In this document: piece by piece, positions 1 through 12,966 of the stretch | How the letters are laid out: each line of letters starts with the position of its first letter | Position numbering within the stretch: the stretch's first letter is position 1 | Source: Owenia fusiformis | Lineage: Eukaryota > Annelida > Polychaeta > Sabellida > Oweniidae | Direction: 5' to 3' | Length of the DNA stretch: 60,000 nucleotides | NCBI GenBank assembly: GCA_903813345.2 | Contig: CAIIXF020000007.1 | Span: 6,703,730-6,763,729, forward strand | Translations under genes and position numbers: made by a program | Notes under the pieces: generated by a model | Seen by the model: the letters and a program-made list of their open reading frames with translations, nothing else | What the model was told of the DNA's origin: nothing | Databases searched by the model: none

Positions 1-100
1 TTCCGTCAACCGGTATTAGAGTTATCGCCCGGACACACGGACAGACGGACAACGGACGGCTTCTCTATATCCCCCTCGAACTTCGTTCGGTGGGATAATT
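1..100. repeat. Probable end of an interspersed repeat
   Basis: Positions 1-100 are much richer in G+C than the next kilobase and carry the string GGACAGACGGACAACGGACG, then CCCCCTCGAACTTCGTTCGG. This style of sequence is typical of the end of a dispersed invertebrate repeat, but no second copy is in the window, so the call rests on composition and impression only. It lies in the PDIA4 intron that continues off the left edge. Confidence 0.3.
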
Positions 101-367
101 ATCTTACAATATCTATTAAATTTTAAGAGTGATAAGACAATATTGTAAACATGATTGGGTAAATAGTATCAAGTATATTACTAAAAATAAATATAAAGAT
201 GCGAATGTCATAACTTATCGTAACAGTTAGTTTTAAGTTTGAAAAAAATGATTACTAAATGAATACTAAATTACTAATCAATAAATTACTAAATAAATAA
301 AAAATAATAATGTACCAGGTGATTGGGGATTGAAATGACACCAAACTTAAAATTTTGAAAAACACAC

Positions 368-3300
368 CTTCTCTGTATTCGAAGCTGAAATCCACAGTGT
401 AATAAAACACACAAAGAGGGAAGTTATTGTAACGCTTGGCTCTATTACTGGAGGTCATTTCACCAAGAAGAGGGATGGAATTTTCCTTGAAGAACTTGGT
501 CACTTCCTCTGTTGAAGAATCCACCTAAAAATATCATTGTGTGATATCAGATTTTACATCTTACTTCACATTTCAGGAATAAATAACATTGAACACATTT
601 TCAAATTTCATTTCACATATCTTAAGTGCTTTATTTTTTATATGAATATAAATTGAGATGCTGCATTTTTCATATAGAGATTCGACAATTCAGCTTTAGG
701 AAATAAAATGAACATTTTTTTTTTTTTTTATTTCATTATCATATTCATTTAGTATTACATTAACAGTGTTGGCACTTGATACCCATAAAAGGGCATATCA
801 ATGTTGACATTGACAGTTGAGGATTAAAATGGAACATTACAACAACCTTAGGAATCTTCTCAATACTTACATTGGATAGTGCGACCCACTTTTGTTCATA
901 TTTGCTCTGGAATCTTTCAGGGAGGAATACCACAATGGACCCTGCGTTTGTTTTATATGCGTCTCTGGCACTAGCGTCAAATGTGTGGTAAAAACTGAAG
1001 TCTTCTCTCATGTCATTGGCTGAAATAAAATTGAATCATAAGACAATTTCATTGAAACCACAAGGTACGATCTGCAGTAAAACCTGTATATACGTTAGCA
1101 CCTCCTAATCTGAACACCTCTTAATTTTACTGCTCTCATTTTCTAATATACTTTAGGCCTAAACTTTCATGTTTAGAAATTATTGAAATATGAACACCAG
1201 CCAACATAAAAAATTAAGCTGCATGGTCCCGATGGTGTTTGAATTAGACTTTTACTGTATAATCCAATCATGCTGCAAATATCCCAGTAAAGTCCAGGGG
1301 ACTGTGACAATTATTTACGATCGTATCTCTTTGTAGAAATGAATATATCAAAGTTATCTTAAAATTGAATAAATCTGATAGGATCTTGCAAAGAGATTTG
1401 TTAAAATTAGAATTTGTAGTGAGTTAAATTAAATAATTAAAACAACTAGAGAATCATAAAAAAAACTTATCACAAAGTGAAGCTTAACTTAATTTAATCT
1501 GAAGAAATATAAAATTATTAGATTTCAGTTAACATGTTTCACAAAAGAAAAAAACTAATTGGTATAGATCTGAAATATTAATGCAAATGTTTTAAATTCT
1601 GAAGGAAATATTTAAAAATTACTTCCTATACCCCTTCCTCATGTATTGATTATAAACATACCTGCTTCTTGATAGGTCAAATAGAGTTTATCATCGGCAT
1701 TTTCGAAGAATCCTACAATTGTAACATCAGTAACTTCCATATTTCCTTTAATCTCTTTTGTGGATTTCAGCTCCTTTGAAGCTTCACCTGACTGTTTCAA
1801 CATGTAGTCATATATACCTGAAATCAACGTAATGGTTCATTGTCATTTTATAACACAGACATTGATTGCTTGAAGGGTTACCATGACATTTTCAAATCAA
1901 AATTTATTGACTTTTTCTCAACTTATCTCTGATTCAATAGTGAAATTTCCTGCGCAAATTCACTGTTTTTTTATTGACAAAAAGAGACAATTTACAGATT
2001 CACTGACTGCATCCATATGATTATTGGAGTTTCCATTTAGTTCTCTCTCATTTCATTGTTTTTTTAGTTTGTGGTCAAATTTTTAACTTTTCAAACCCAA
2101 AATGGAGTTTTTCTGACCATGGCAACCCCATAAAGTTTTTTCAAATTAAATACAAAGGATACAAGATTTAGATTTCGTTTTCTAATATTAACTTACCATA
2201 TTGCTCTCTAGGGCCTTTATATTCATAATCTTTCCCTTTACGGAAAAGCTTCAGAGTTGGGTACCCAGATACATCAAACCTCTTGGCCAGATCTGGTTCA
2301 GTGGTAGCATCAACCTTGGCTAATGGTATAGGAGGGTCTGCAGTCTCAAGGCGCTTAGCTGCTTTCTCATATTCTGGAGCAAGTTGCTTACAATGTCCAC
2401 ACCTAGTGATGTAATGAGACCGACTTAAACATTACACAGATATCTCATGTACAAGTACAAGCAATTCCTCCCTATATAGTGAGCATAGTGAGGCAGTTTA
2501 AATCACAAATTACAAGAGAACCAGTAAATGGAAAAGTACTAGAAATGAGAGCACTGGATGAAGAGTATACCATCTAAACTGTGAATGCAGCTCCATCTAT
2601 TGAAACATACACAGATATCTGTTTTGCTGGAAATCAATATATCGACCTGACTTTTAAATAAATTAAATATTTCATTAGAATCCAAAATGCAAACCTACCA
2701 AGGTGCATAGAACTCCACCAAAATGAGATCAGCATCGTTGACAGTTTCATCAAAGTTGTCTTTGGTGAGGGTAAGGACGGACTCTGGGGGTGGTTTGTAG
2801 TTGGGGTCAGTTTTCTCTTGCATATATTGAACAATGCCTAGAAAACACACATGGTACATTTATAATTGAAATATTTGAAGGAGTTATAATCAAAGTACCT
2901 GAGCTTCTATTTCTTACTAAAAATGAAAGCAAAGCAAAGTATGACTTTCAATGGATCATGATATAATTCAAAATACTTGTATTCTATGCTTAACATATGA
3001 CACACAAATGTCCTTTAGATCTTGAAATTTCTCATGACTGTTACCAGTTGAGCAATTGTCAAGGTTCAGTTTTTACAGAAAAGGTTGTATCAATGTTTTT
3101 CTTCAAGGTTATTTATTTCACATAAATCACATTTTACAAATTAAGAGCTGTTAGTACATATACTATTACAAACAATGTGAATGAAACACAAGCCAATACA
3201 AGGTCAAAAGATATTTTCGGCTTGGAAAGACATTTTTGTTCATCATCATGTAGTGTATGAAAGAAGTTGCTTCAAATATATTTTTAGCAATGTTTTTAGA

Positions 3301-6300
3301 AGTTGGGCCGATGAAATAGTAAATGTAATATTTCAAGTGTCGCAAAGAAGCAGAATGAGTAGCAAAAATGAAATTCAAAATCCCTAAGACATCTTGCAAC
3401 AAAATCAGTGAACATCCATATGAAGCATACCATCGTGTCAATAGAACAGGCCACAATAATGGGATCTAGAGGAACTTATTGTTCATTACACTTACCCATT
3501 TTCTCTCTAGGACCTTCATAGTCATTAGGCTGTCCATCTTTAAACCACTTTAGTGTAGGATAGCCACTTACATCAAATCTATAACAATACCAAATGAAAG
3601 GATGTTATTAACTTTACAAAGTTTCTGTTGCGGCCTTATTTATAAAAGAAAAATACTAACATGGATTTAATTAAAGTATGTAATGGATTCTTCATGGATT
3701 AAATTCAAGTATGTAAACAAATCTTATTGCTTTTTTTAAAAATCAGATCCCCTTGTATGAGATGTATGATAGAATGAAGATGTTTTATATGGCAAGTTCT
3801 TCATCAATGAGAGTACAGTGTATGTACATGTATAAACATCATAAAACAGCTCTGGGATAAGCTGGTATTACCTCTTTATTTTGCTTAATTGTTAATTTAC
3901 CTTTGTGCAAGTTCAGGCTCAGCAGTGGCATCAACCTTTGCAAGGACAACATTAGGGGTATCCTCATCCTGGCCCATTGTCTTCAGTATAGAAGCAGCTG
4001 CAGCATACTCAGGTTCTAATGTCTTACAATGGCCACACCTGGTAAAAATATACAAGATATTTTAACACATTTTGAGAAAAAATGTCACTAAATAAGTTAC
4101 ATGAGCTTCTTTCAAATTTCTAGCAACAGAAAATTGCTGTTCATCAAAATAAATGAAAACAAGAGGAACCTATTGAAAATTATAATGACTTAAAATGGCC
4201 ATATGTAGTGAATATATACAAGATATTATAATACATTTTGAGAAATATAATAATTATCACCAAATACATGATATGAGTTTTAATTATTTGAATTTGAATT
4301 TCTGGCATCAGGGAAAATGAATGAAAACAATAGGAAAAGACAAAATTCCTCTAAAAGGCAATTTCTGTGAAACCACAACAGTGTATCCCATATTGCCTAC
4401 CAATGAAATCACTGAATATGAACCAGCATGCCTAGAAATATAACACTTGGCTCACAGTGTACTTCATTTCTGTGAAAATTTGAAACTAATGGATGACGTA
4501 GAGCAATGCTGATTAAGGTGTGGTATCTGTAGACCCGTAGCCAGCTTTTGCCAAGGGAGGGTTCACTTTTCAAAAACTTCCAGAGGGGTGCACAGTTTAC
4601 CACTTTGGCCCAAAATCACTCAAGGTGCTCAGAATGTTGAAAAGCTGCTTGATTTTGAAAGAAATTTTGGCCAGAGGGAGTTCGCTTGCATTCCAAGCAT
4701 CCCCCTTTGGCTACAGGCCTGATCTTCTATAACAGTATGAGGTTATTACAATATTGATAGAAGTTATTACAATAACTCTTGGATAAATCTTACCAAGGTG
4801 CATAGAACTCCACCAAGACAAATTGATTGTTCTCGATGGCATCATCAAAGTTTTCATTTGTGAGGATAAGAACATCTCCATCTTTCTTGATCTTCCCAGC
4901 ATCTTCTTCTGCAGCTGCATCACTCTCTTCATCTGTAACAAATATATTTAAATCCATGTTAGTATTTTTCTTTTATAAATAAGGCCGCAACAGAAACTTT
5001 GTAAGGTTAATAACTCCTAAATCAATTGTAACCATGGATGTAATGATTCCATAGTACAACAAGGTATTAACATGCAAAATGTGACTACCTGCCATTTGTT
5101 ACAGAAGCTGAACACCAAGCACCATCCACAAAAATGGAGACTATAACAAAATGTTGCCACTGATTGTGACATGAAAAAATTGTTTTGTTAATTCTTAACT
5201 TTTACTAAGTTTCCATTTATGATAACCAGGGGGTCATTTACAGAACTTTCGCAAAGTTACGAATTCGTAATTCGCAATTCAGGTTCAATGTCATTGCTAT
5301 TAAACATGCGAATAAGATTTCCTTCGCCAATGGTCTCCATGATGGATATATGGAATGGATAAGAAGATTCCGTAAATGTATTGTCTTTAAAGGCAAATAC
5401 TTTGAAGGGGACAAAGAGCCTTGAGAAGTTAAGAAATGATCTCGTTCGAATGTGCCATTGGAATGTAAGAGTAGTAATAGGCTGGTGTAAAGCCAATTCT
5501 GTGACGTGTTAATTCCTTTTACAGTTTTATGTGACGTTATAACTGCAAATATTTGCTCCACTGATTCTTGACGACCCCTTTTAAAAGTGCTGCCAGGTTT
5601 TATTTCTCAATCAATTCTAATTATATTTCTAAGATGTATTAATAAATGATATATACACATTCCCTGAAAATTTCGTTGTTTGATGCCATAGTAAAAATTT
5701 TAGAACAAAAAGAAAATAACTTTTCAAACGCGCCTTGTATATAATGGTACAATGACATGGAAATAATTGAAAAAAGAATTATGTAAAATTGAAAAAGTCA
5801 TCACTATCAATGACATTGAACCAGAAAATATCTCGTCCATAAAGTGTAGGTTGTGACAGATTTTCAATATTTTGCAAATTGTAATAGGCCTAATTTATAT
5901 CACTCGTACACATATTCAGAAATGAACAATACTGCAATCATGCCACATAACCATTTCACATATCAATTTTATTCATCAACTGATTACACAGGTGGTTTTA
6001 TTGATCATATGTTTCAATCAAGGAAACATCAATCATTAAAAAGTGATATCAACTTCATCCCTTATAGCACACTATTCCCTTGCAATAAATGTTTGCCCTT
6101 AATTGTTTGCCCTTGCAAAAATTAAAATAAAGATGAGAGGGTGAAGATGCATCCAACTCTACCTCAGAGTATATAAGGTCGTTACTATGGTGAGAAAGTA
6201 AACTTATATATTTTCTGCATGCAAATAGATGAATCAACGATCAATAAAAGTCTATCATGAACGACATTTACAATAAACATGTTTTTTGTTATTATTTTGT

Positions 6301-8161
6301 TGTTATGACAACATATAATAATAAAGAGAGCTGTTTCTCAAGTTCCACATGTACATGCACCAGTACATGTGCATGTATTTGGAGAGTTTGTTATTGCAGA
6401 ATTAATTTGCATTTCAGATCATATCTCCCATGCTAAAAGCTAGAGGCAAAACAAAACATTATGGAAAAATGATGATATAAAATAAAATGCAAAAGTGAAC
6501 CAGAATTTCTTTATAAGAGCTTCTCTTCATCTGGAAATCTAAGGCCAAAGAAAAATTCCCTCATAGAAAACTACTGATTTGTTTCAAGATTTCCAGAATT
6601 ATTCAGGAGGTTTGCCGCCTTGAGAAAGAGAATTGTATATGATTAACCGGAAGTTCATTAGAAAATTTGCAAGATGACCCATGGAAACAAAAAATATATC
6701 AGTACTGTATGAAATGGCACTTTTCATGGTAGAATAAGATGAAAAGGTGTTCAAATATATTTTCAAGGATTCTATCCTTTCGAGGTTTCATACCGAAGCC
6801 TAAAAATCGAGTTTATTGTTTAGAATATGAATATACAGTATGCACAAGAGGAGTGCAAGTTCTAAATCATCACATTAAGCACAAATGTTAATCAAATGTG
6901 AGACTGATAGATTTCCTATTTAATTTGACTTTTGAAAATTGTTTAGCCCAATTGTTTTCTTCAAGTAAGTTTGACGTGAAAAAATATAGTAATTTGTTAT
7001 TTCATGGTTTTGTGTTGGTATTTTTCAACAGTGTTGTGAAAGTTTGGGTTTAATTTGGGATTATCCAGAGTCTTAAGCATAAGGCAGTTTGATACTTGAA
7101 TGCTATCATTGACTTCAGCGATCTATGTTGTTATGGTCCCAAAGTCCAAGTCTGTTGGTTTAGAGTTTAGACCATGGGGTTTCCTTGAAAGCCAATGTTT
7201 AGACTCAAGTAACTTTGGAGTTTAAATTATAATATCACTAGAGTTGAGGACATCCAAGGAAGAGGACCCAAAATGCAATGATACAACTTCCTATGGAACT
7301 TATAACAGTAAAAAAAATAGAATAGACAACTAGTCTTGTGAAATCACAGATCCGGAGCCAGATCCAGCCTCTATTTGTTAGTAGGCTCAATGAATAAATA
7401 AGAAGATCGGACACAAACCAAAAATGGTACATCCAAAATATGACTACCCAAAGAATAATTGATAGCAATTATTGACGCTGTAAATCAAGTTTTCCCGGCA
7501 GTTACCGATGTTGTTCGTCTCTCAAATTATGTCACATCGCAACAAACAGCCAATGAAAGCAAAGGATCGCGTAGCCTAACAAACCGTTGTTATTGTTTCT
7601 ACAGGAGTTTAGAAACGTCATGGGGTTTCTCAGTAATCTCTGATGTGACGTCATCCAGAGTGGCGTCACATTTTCAGAAAAGACATTTGACTCCGGGAAC
7701 AAACATTTGAACAACGGAAATAGCTGAAACACTCCATTATATATACTCTCCATTATTTTATGCTATTATCAACAGACGCATTCTTGAATGTATGGCTTTA
7801 GAGCTAACAACACGCATCGTTTCAGGTATGACATGTGATATCTATTGATAAACTGACTACAAAATCAAGGAAATTAAAATTAAAAGATTTTGTGTCTTGT
7901 CCTTGAGTATATTCATTGAGCCTAGACACCAAGAAGATGAAAATGAAATCATGAAAAATTCACAAATCAAGCTCAAATTCTGAAGCCGAGAAGAGGATAA
8001 ATGCTGAAATTCAAATATGTGCGAATGCAGTAGGAACAAAAAATATCTTAGCACTTACCACCTTCTTCATTTTCATTATCTGCATCGTCCTGAGATATTA
8101 CTATTGATACAGTTAAGAGAAAAACACCAAAAACGAGAGCAAAATACTTTTTCAAGTCCAT
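368..8161 (-). CDS. PDIA4: Protein disulfide-isomerase A4 (ERp72), 3' end outside window
   Basis: ER-lumen thiol-disulfide oxidoreductase that forms and rearranges disulfides in secretory proteins. Exons, in gene order (minus strand): 8059-8161, 4794-4932, 3901-4038, 3496-3578, 2699-2837, 2197-2402, 1662-1817, 871-1019, 368-524. All junctions are GT-AG and the frames join without a break, giving 423 codons. Seen: an N-terminal signal peptide ([19 protein letters not shown]), an acidic stretch, then two thioredoxin domains each with an APWCGHC active site (CGHC at about residues 82-85 and 202-205), then redox-inactive b and part of b' ([29 protein letters not shown] match the family). The acidic N-terminus followed by two tandem a-type domains identifies ERp72 rather than PDIA1 or PDIA3. 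The a' domain, third CGHC and KEEL-like tail must lie left of position 1. The start ATG at 8161 is the only one preceding the signal peptide. Very secure. Confidence 0.96.
1075..1257. mobile_element. Nonautonomous pogo/Tc1-like MITE (CAGTAAAACCTGT family), copy 1
   Basis: Begins CAGTAAAACCTGTATATACG and ends with the inverse, TTTTACTG. Internal gAACACCtc motifs match the other copies in this window. Lies in a PDIA4 intron; no coding capacity. Confidence 0.6.
4530..4722. repeat. Dispersed repeat, CCCGTAGCCAG family, copy 1
   Basis: Reads from the GACCCGTAGCCAG end to CTACAGGCCTG. Shares many short blocks (GTTCACTTTT, CCAGAGGGG, TTTGGCC, CAGAATG) with an inverted copy at 45122-45283 and a fragment at about 13587-13670. 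Noncoding; in a PDIA4 intron. Confidence 0.55.
5053..5172. repeat. Dispersed repeat, GTAACAAATGGCA family
   Basis: Contains ACCTGCCATTTGTTACAG followed by GAACACCA and CACCATCCACAAA. The same order of blocks occurs near 37030, 43069 and 49213, and in reverse near 13757. Confidence 0.55.
5229..5578. mobile_element. Possible foldback transposon relic
   Basis: The left end (GGGGGTCATTTACAGAAC) and the inverse of the right end (GGGGTCGTCAAGAATCAG) are weakly similar. Two overlapping frames of 79 and 107 codons run on the minus strand, neither recognisable. Composition differs from the surrounding intron. Tentative. Confidence 0.3.
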
Positions 8162-8465
8162 GTTGATGCCTAGGAACACCCGGAAATAGAATGTAGCCTT
8201 CCGCAATTTTGAGAAAATAACTCAAGTTTTCAAGCATAAAATATAAAAATATTTATTTCTGGTTATGGAGAAAGTCCTTTTTGGCTTTTATCATATAACA
8301 AACGTCGATGTTGAGTTAATAAACTGCAATTAAATACAAATATATATATTGCGGATGAAAATATAAAGTGACACGTCGTCCAATCAGAGTGTGCCAAGTC
8401 AAGAACTATTTTTCATTGACCTATTTTTTAGTTTTCCTATTCTCCGAAAGAGTGCAGCGCTGTAG
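8162..8465. promoter_or_regulatory. Divergent PDIA4 / zinc-finger promoter region
   Basis: About 300 bp separates the PDIA4 start codon (minus strand, 8161) from a plus-strand ATG with a consensus donor at 8466-8482. The segment holds the only CCAAT box near either start and an ACGT-core element. The divergent arrangement is seen directly; that one promoter serves both genes is inference. Confidence 0.55.
8372..8398. promoter_or_regulatory. ER-stress element (ERSE)-like site with adjacent ACGT core
   Basis: CCAAT at 8380-8384, exactly nine bases, then CCAAG at 8394-8398. The known ERSE is CCAAT-N9-CCACG (NF-Y plus ATF6), so this fits with one mismatch in the second half. Just beside it, CACGTC (8372-8377) reads GACGTG on the minus strand, the core bound by XBP1/ATF6 in UPR elements. 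The pair sits about 210-240 bp upstream of the PDIA4 ATG, sensible for a chaperone gene induced by the unfolded-protein response. Confidence 0.5.
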
Positions 8466-8481
8466 ATGGCGGAAGTTTCAA
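8466..8481 (+). other. Candidate small 5' exon of the zinc-finger gene
   Basis: ATGGCGGAAGTTTCAA is followed by the consensus donor GTAAGC. It faces away from PDIA4, and the next strong plus-strand acceptor seen is at 13947-13948. Joined to that acceptor, the ATG at 8466 would be out of frame with the zinc-finger ORF and would stop soon, so if the exon is real it is either 5' UTR with an upstream ORF or joins an exon I have not found. Its true 5' end is not visible. Confidence 0.35.
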
Positions 8482-10359
8482 GTAAGCAATTGTCTATTTT
8501 TCTTCAATTTTCTCATTTACATTTGATTTTCTCATAATATAGCGTATACCATAATATTGTACATACACTAGGGATTACATAGACGTATAGTTTGTACTAC
8601 TAGATTATTTAAGTCGCTGTGAAATTGTATAGCAAATTTCGATTGAAAACCTCACTTGTGAACAAACGACCTTGACCTGCACTTGCCTGACTAGTAATAT
8701 GTCCTTGTGAATATTTACACTAACCAATATTAACATGACCTTAGATCACTCGTACTTAAGAGTCTAGGCACATGCTACACAAGGCTGATAAGGTTAGCAT
8801 ATGACCTTAACATTCATATAACTTAAGTTTGTCATGGATTTGTTAATTCCAATAATGAGATTTGTTTATGTTTTTAGGTTAGACATATAAAAGGTCATAT
8901 ATTTTAAAAGGTCATGTCTGTTGAGTAAATCCAAGTCTGTAATGCATGAAATAAGACACGTCAGAGTCATAGATTTCGCATTACATTTACCTAAATGGTG
9001 TTTTGCAACTGGAAATTGTTTTGTAAGCATACATGTATTTAGAAATTTCCTCGCATTAAAATATTCTTAATTGATATCATTGTTTTAATACGTAATATGT
9101 ATTTTAGGCAAAAAATAGTTAATTAGAGCAATTATTTTGTTTTTGTAAAAGGGTGGGGGAATAATACTGCCATAAAGGTGTATGATGTATCTAAAATTCT
9201 TGATAATCACCATTTACCCCCCCCCCCCCTCCCCTCCCCCAGCATTTACCCTCCTCACACTTCAATTCTATGCCATATCATTCAAACAAAGCCATTATCT
9301 TATCTTAATAATGTTAGCTCCCTGATTTGTGATAAGGTTTAGTGTAAGGGTAGCCCGAGGGTAGACTACGACTATTAGGAATCTGGGAGTCATCATACCC
9401 TCACTGTCGAAGAGAATATTCTGGCGAAAGTAGGTATCCAAATTTGATAAATATCTCGTTCGAAGAACCGTTCGAAGAACGTATTAGACGTCCGTGCATA
9501 CCCTCACATTTATAAGAGTAGGGGTTTAAAGATTTTTTGTTTTTTGTTATTCTTTCTTTTATGACCTTTATTGATACACATAGATTGATACATCTCAATA
9601 TCTCTGAAGTATGGAAAGCTATAGAAGTAATTTATATGTACAATACCTCAAAGTTACAAAAATAATGATAAACATATATACATATAGATACAATATAATA
9701 TGAATAAGTTGTCCTCAAAATGTTTTTGTTCTTGTATTATATTATATAAAGGAATGGACATTTCTGCCAAAATAGATTTAGGAGTAACATCTTTGTGAAT
9801 ATTCATTTATTAATAACAGGTTATATTATCGCTAAACAATTCATAAATCAGAAATATATGAAAAGGGTTTACCTTTCAACCTTGATATTTTTAAATAGTT
9901 CAAGGAGAAAGTTACTCACCTTAAGTGACTAGGAGTATACAGGTATATGTCTGAATTTAGACTTCCCAATATTGTGAACATGAGAATTTTGCACCCACTT
10001 GACAAATATCCTGTGGAGAACACTTATACAAAGGAGGATTAGATGTAGTCAGTAATTTAAATGTGTCTACTTTCAAATTTCAACCATACCATGATATGAG
10101 TCCCCATAGGTTAACTGTGTCTGTTTAATTTTGTTTTTCAAAACCAGATAGAAAAAGTACAATGAAAAAAGTATAAAATCCCCAAAAATTAGGAAAATAT
10201 TTGACGAGAAGAGGTTTATTGATTACCTGGTAGTTAAACTCAAAACAGTCAATTAATTTGCATGGGCCTAATCTAAAAAGGAGGTCATGACCCCTGAACT
10301 GTTTCAGTATTAACAGTGGAGAGATTTTATCTTTGACATTGATTCACCTTTCAAATATT

Positions 10360-11628
10360 CAATTCAGGTTCAGTGAGAAAAAGTCTAAAATTCTCATTGT
10401 AGGCCAAAAAACTGATTTTGAGAAGAAGTGGCCATTTGGTGACTTAAGAATTTCAGAGGTAAAAACTTACAAATACTTAGGTGTCCTATTTGACAGATCA
10501 TTAAAAGATCATATCCATCTTATGAATTTGATAGTCCCAAAGGGAAAGAAGTTAAAAGGCTATGTGACATCAATTCTGATTAAGCACTTGAATGTTAATA
10601 GAATCACTTTCGGTGATAGACTTTATAAAACAGTAGTAGTCCCATCACTCTTACACGGGTCTGGAATACTTTTACTAGACAAAAAGTCGCACATTAATAA
10701 AATGTCATCCATACAATATAATGTGGGATGCGCCATAATGGATGTCCATTGCAAACCTGCCAAAGTTGCCCTGTTTGGTGACCTAGGCTGGAAGCCCATA
10801 GAAACATTGTTGGAAAAGAGCATGATAAATTACTATATTTACCTGAAGTCCCTTAACAAAGACAACTTACATGCAAGGTTACTTAACGACATGGAAATAA
10901 GAGCCCAGAAGGGTAAGCAAATGGGTTGGGATTTCATTGGTAGTGTCTATAGAATCCTTAACAAATATGATCTAGATTTTAATACTGATTTTAGTGATCT
11001 AAAACAGATGTTTGAATGTAATATGTCTGATAAGCTGAAAAGCGATTTTAGTGACAGTGTTAATAATATGACTAGTCTTAAAACCTATGTACATTTAAAG
11101 AACAGATATGGCAAGGAGGAATACCTTCGAACATTCTCGAATGACTTCCTAGGATGCAAATATAAATTCCTTGCAAGGAGTGGTAGATTCAAATTAAGAT
11201 CTGAAACCTGTAAATGGAGAAATCTGAGTAATGATCCACTGGATGATAAATGCACATATTGTAACTTGAATAGCGTAGAAGATATGACGCACAGACTCTT
11301 AATATGTCCCCATTTTAACGATTACCGTATAATTTTCTATAACTCAATCACTAATATCGATCCAAATATATGTACTCTGTTTTTTGCTTTACCAATTGAA
11401 CAGAAAATTGTTTGGATTTTGGGAGATGGAGCAATGATTGGAGGACATGACTTTTATTGTAAATTTGATAAAGTGTCAAAGAATTTTTTAAAACAGATTT
11501 ATAGTCATAACTTTTAAAGTAAAGATGTAACCATTTTAATGGATATTTACCTGGATGCACCTAATTTTAGTGTGCCACTGTTGTAAAAGTGTAATTCCAA
11601 ATAAATAAATAAAAAATAAAAAAAATTC
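10360..11628 (+). mobile_element. 5'-truncated non-LTR retrotransposon, C-terminal reverse-transcriptase remnant
   Basis: An open frame ending at 11517 gives the end of a LINE ORF2. After the palm it has a KYLGVLFDRS block typical of the RT thumb region, then LYKTVVVPSLLHGSG, and near the end a Cys-x2-Cys-x8-His-x4-Cys knuckle (CTYC...THRLLIC). The catalytic YxDD and endonuclease are absent, so the copy is truncated at about 10360 and cannot act alone. A roughly 80 bp 3' tail ends in an AATAAATAAAT microsatellite-like run. No interior stop codon, so it is fairly young. Clade (CR1/I/L2-like) is not decidable from this piece. It is a repeat passenger, not a host gene. Confidence 0.85.
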
Positions 11629-12163
11629 ACCTTTTAGTTTATACACGACCTCTAACCTAGGATGCAAATATAAATTCCTTGCAAGGAGTGGTAGATTCAA
11701 ATTAAGATCTGAAACCTGTAAATGGAGAAATCTGAGTAATGATCCACTGGATGATAAATGCACATATTGTAACTTGAATAGCGTAGAAGATATGACGCAC
11801 AGACTCTTAATATGTCCCCATTTTAACGATTACCGTATAATTTTCTATAACTCAATCACTAATATCGATCCAAATATATGTACTCTGTTTTTTGCTTTAC
11901 CAATTGAACAGAAAATTGTTTGGATTTTGGGAGATGGAGCAATGATTGGAGGACATGACTTTTATTGTAAATTTGATAAAGTGTCAAAGAATTTTTTAAA
12001 ACAGATTTATAGTCATAACTTTTAAAGTAAAGATGTAACCATTTTAATGGATATTTACCTGGATGCACCTAATTTTAGTGTGCCACTGTTGTAAAAGTGT
12101 AATTCCAAATAAATAAATAAAAAATAAAAAAAATTCACCTTTTAGTTTATACACGACCTCTAA
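11148..12163 (+). repeat. Exact 508-bp tandem duplication of the LINE 3' end
   Basis: 11148-11655 and 11656-12163 appear identical base for base. The unit covers the last 123 codons of the retrotransposon frame, its tail and about 27 bp of downstream flank. The trinucleotide CCT is present at the start of copy 1, at the junction and just after copy 2 (12164), as for a microhomology-mediated duplication. The second copy keeps an 83-codon frame from an internal ATG that is a duplicate, not a gene. Confidence 0.92.
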
Positions 12164-12345
12164 CCTTAATTTCCTCCTGACCTTTATGACATCCTATTTC
12201 TGATGACCTTTAAATGCCAAGTGCAAATTGAACATAATTGAAACCTTTTGACCTTTATCAGTATACTGTAAGTACGTTTTACGAAATACTGTGACTAAAC
12301 ATTTATATGTGCAAGGCAATGGATTGGAATACAGCATTTGTGACT

Positions 12346-12639
12346 AAGGAGGATTAGCTCCCAGGTTTGAAACTCGATATTTTCCAACAATGGTAACGTC
12401 GAAATGTCATTATTTTCTAAAATTATAACTCACTATGAATTCAAAATAAACAGTTCAAGAGATTCGAACCAATATCTCGATCTTTTCTTGTGAGTTTTCA
12501 TTCTGATTTAGGACCAAAATTCACGATTCAAATGTTGAAGTGAACAAAATGGCGGCTGTTTCAATTTGAATTTTGTATCACAACATGCTCATATATGGGA
12601 AAGAATATTGATGTTGCACTCTGGGAGCCAATCCTCCTT
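12346..12639. mobile_element. Foldback MITE (AAGGAGGATTAGCTCCCAG ends)
   Basis: The left terminus AAGGAGGATTAGCTCCCAG is inverted at the right terminus as CTGGGAGCCAATCCTCCTT (12621-12639). About 294 bp, noncoding. Confidence 0.65.
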
Positions 12640-12966
12640 GATTTGTGACCGACTAGTTTCAACATTAGGCCAAGGTTTTATAAGAGCTGATACTATAATA
12701 GAGAAAGTTCTATAAACTGCTTTATAAAATCTTGACCTGTGAGTGTAAAGGACTACTCACATGGGAGAGGTGTTCATTTTATTATTTCCACCAGCTTTTC
12801 ACATAGGATATTCTTTTCTTGTACTTCAGAATTCGCATCTAATAAGGCCTAAATACATGGCTTGGGAGTTGAAGGATGAAGATTCTAGTTGGGAGCCTCT
12901 AACATTAAGTCAAAGTTTCTGCTAACATATATAGGAAGAAGGTAAAAACACCATTTGGTCTTCTTT

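Larger units (their letters stand above)
4933..8058 (-). other. PDIA4 intron 1 (3.1 kb)
   Basis: Noncoding interval between the signal-peptide exon and the first thioredoxin exon. It contains a copy of the GTAACAAATGGCA repeat family (about 5053-5172), a foldback-like block (about 5229-5578) and a GC-richer block near 7440-7710 with CRE-like TGACGTCA. The short reading frames here show no family resemblance. No further exon is needed by the reading frame. Confidence 0.75.

Noticed and set aside
5238-5561. Overlapping 107- and 79-codon minus-strand frames
   Set aside because: In a PDIA4 intron within a repeat-like block; neither frame shows conserved motifs.
11774-12025. 83-codon frame as a separate gene
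   Set aside because: It is the second copy of the exact tandem duplication of the retrotransposon end.
12548-12568. ATGGCGGCTGTTTCA as a possible start codon
   Set aside because: Stops after six codons and lies inside a foldback MITE.
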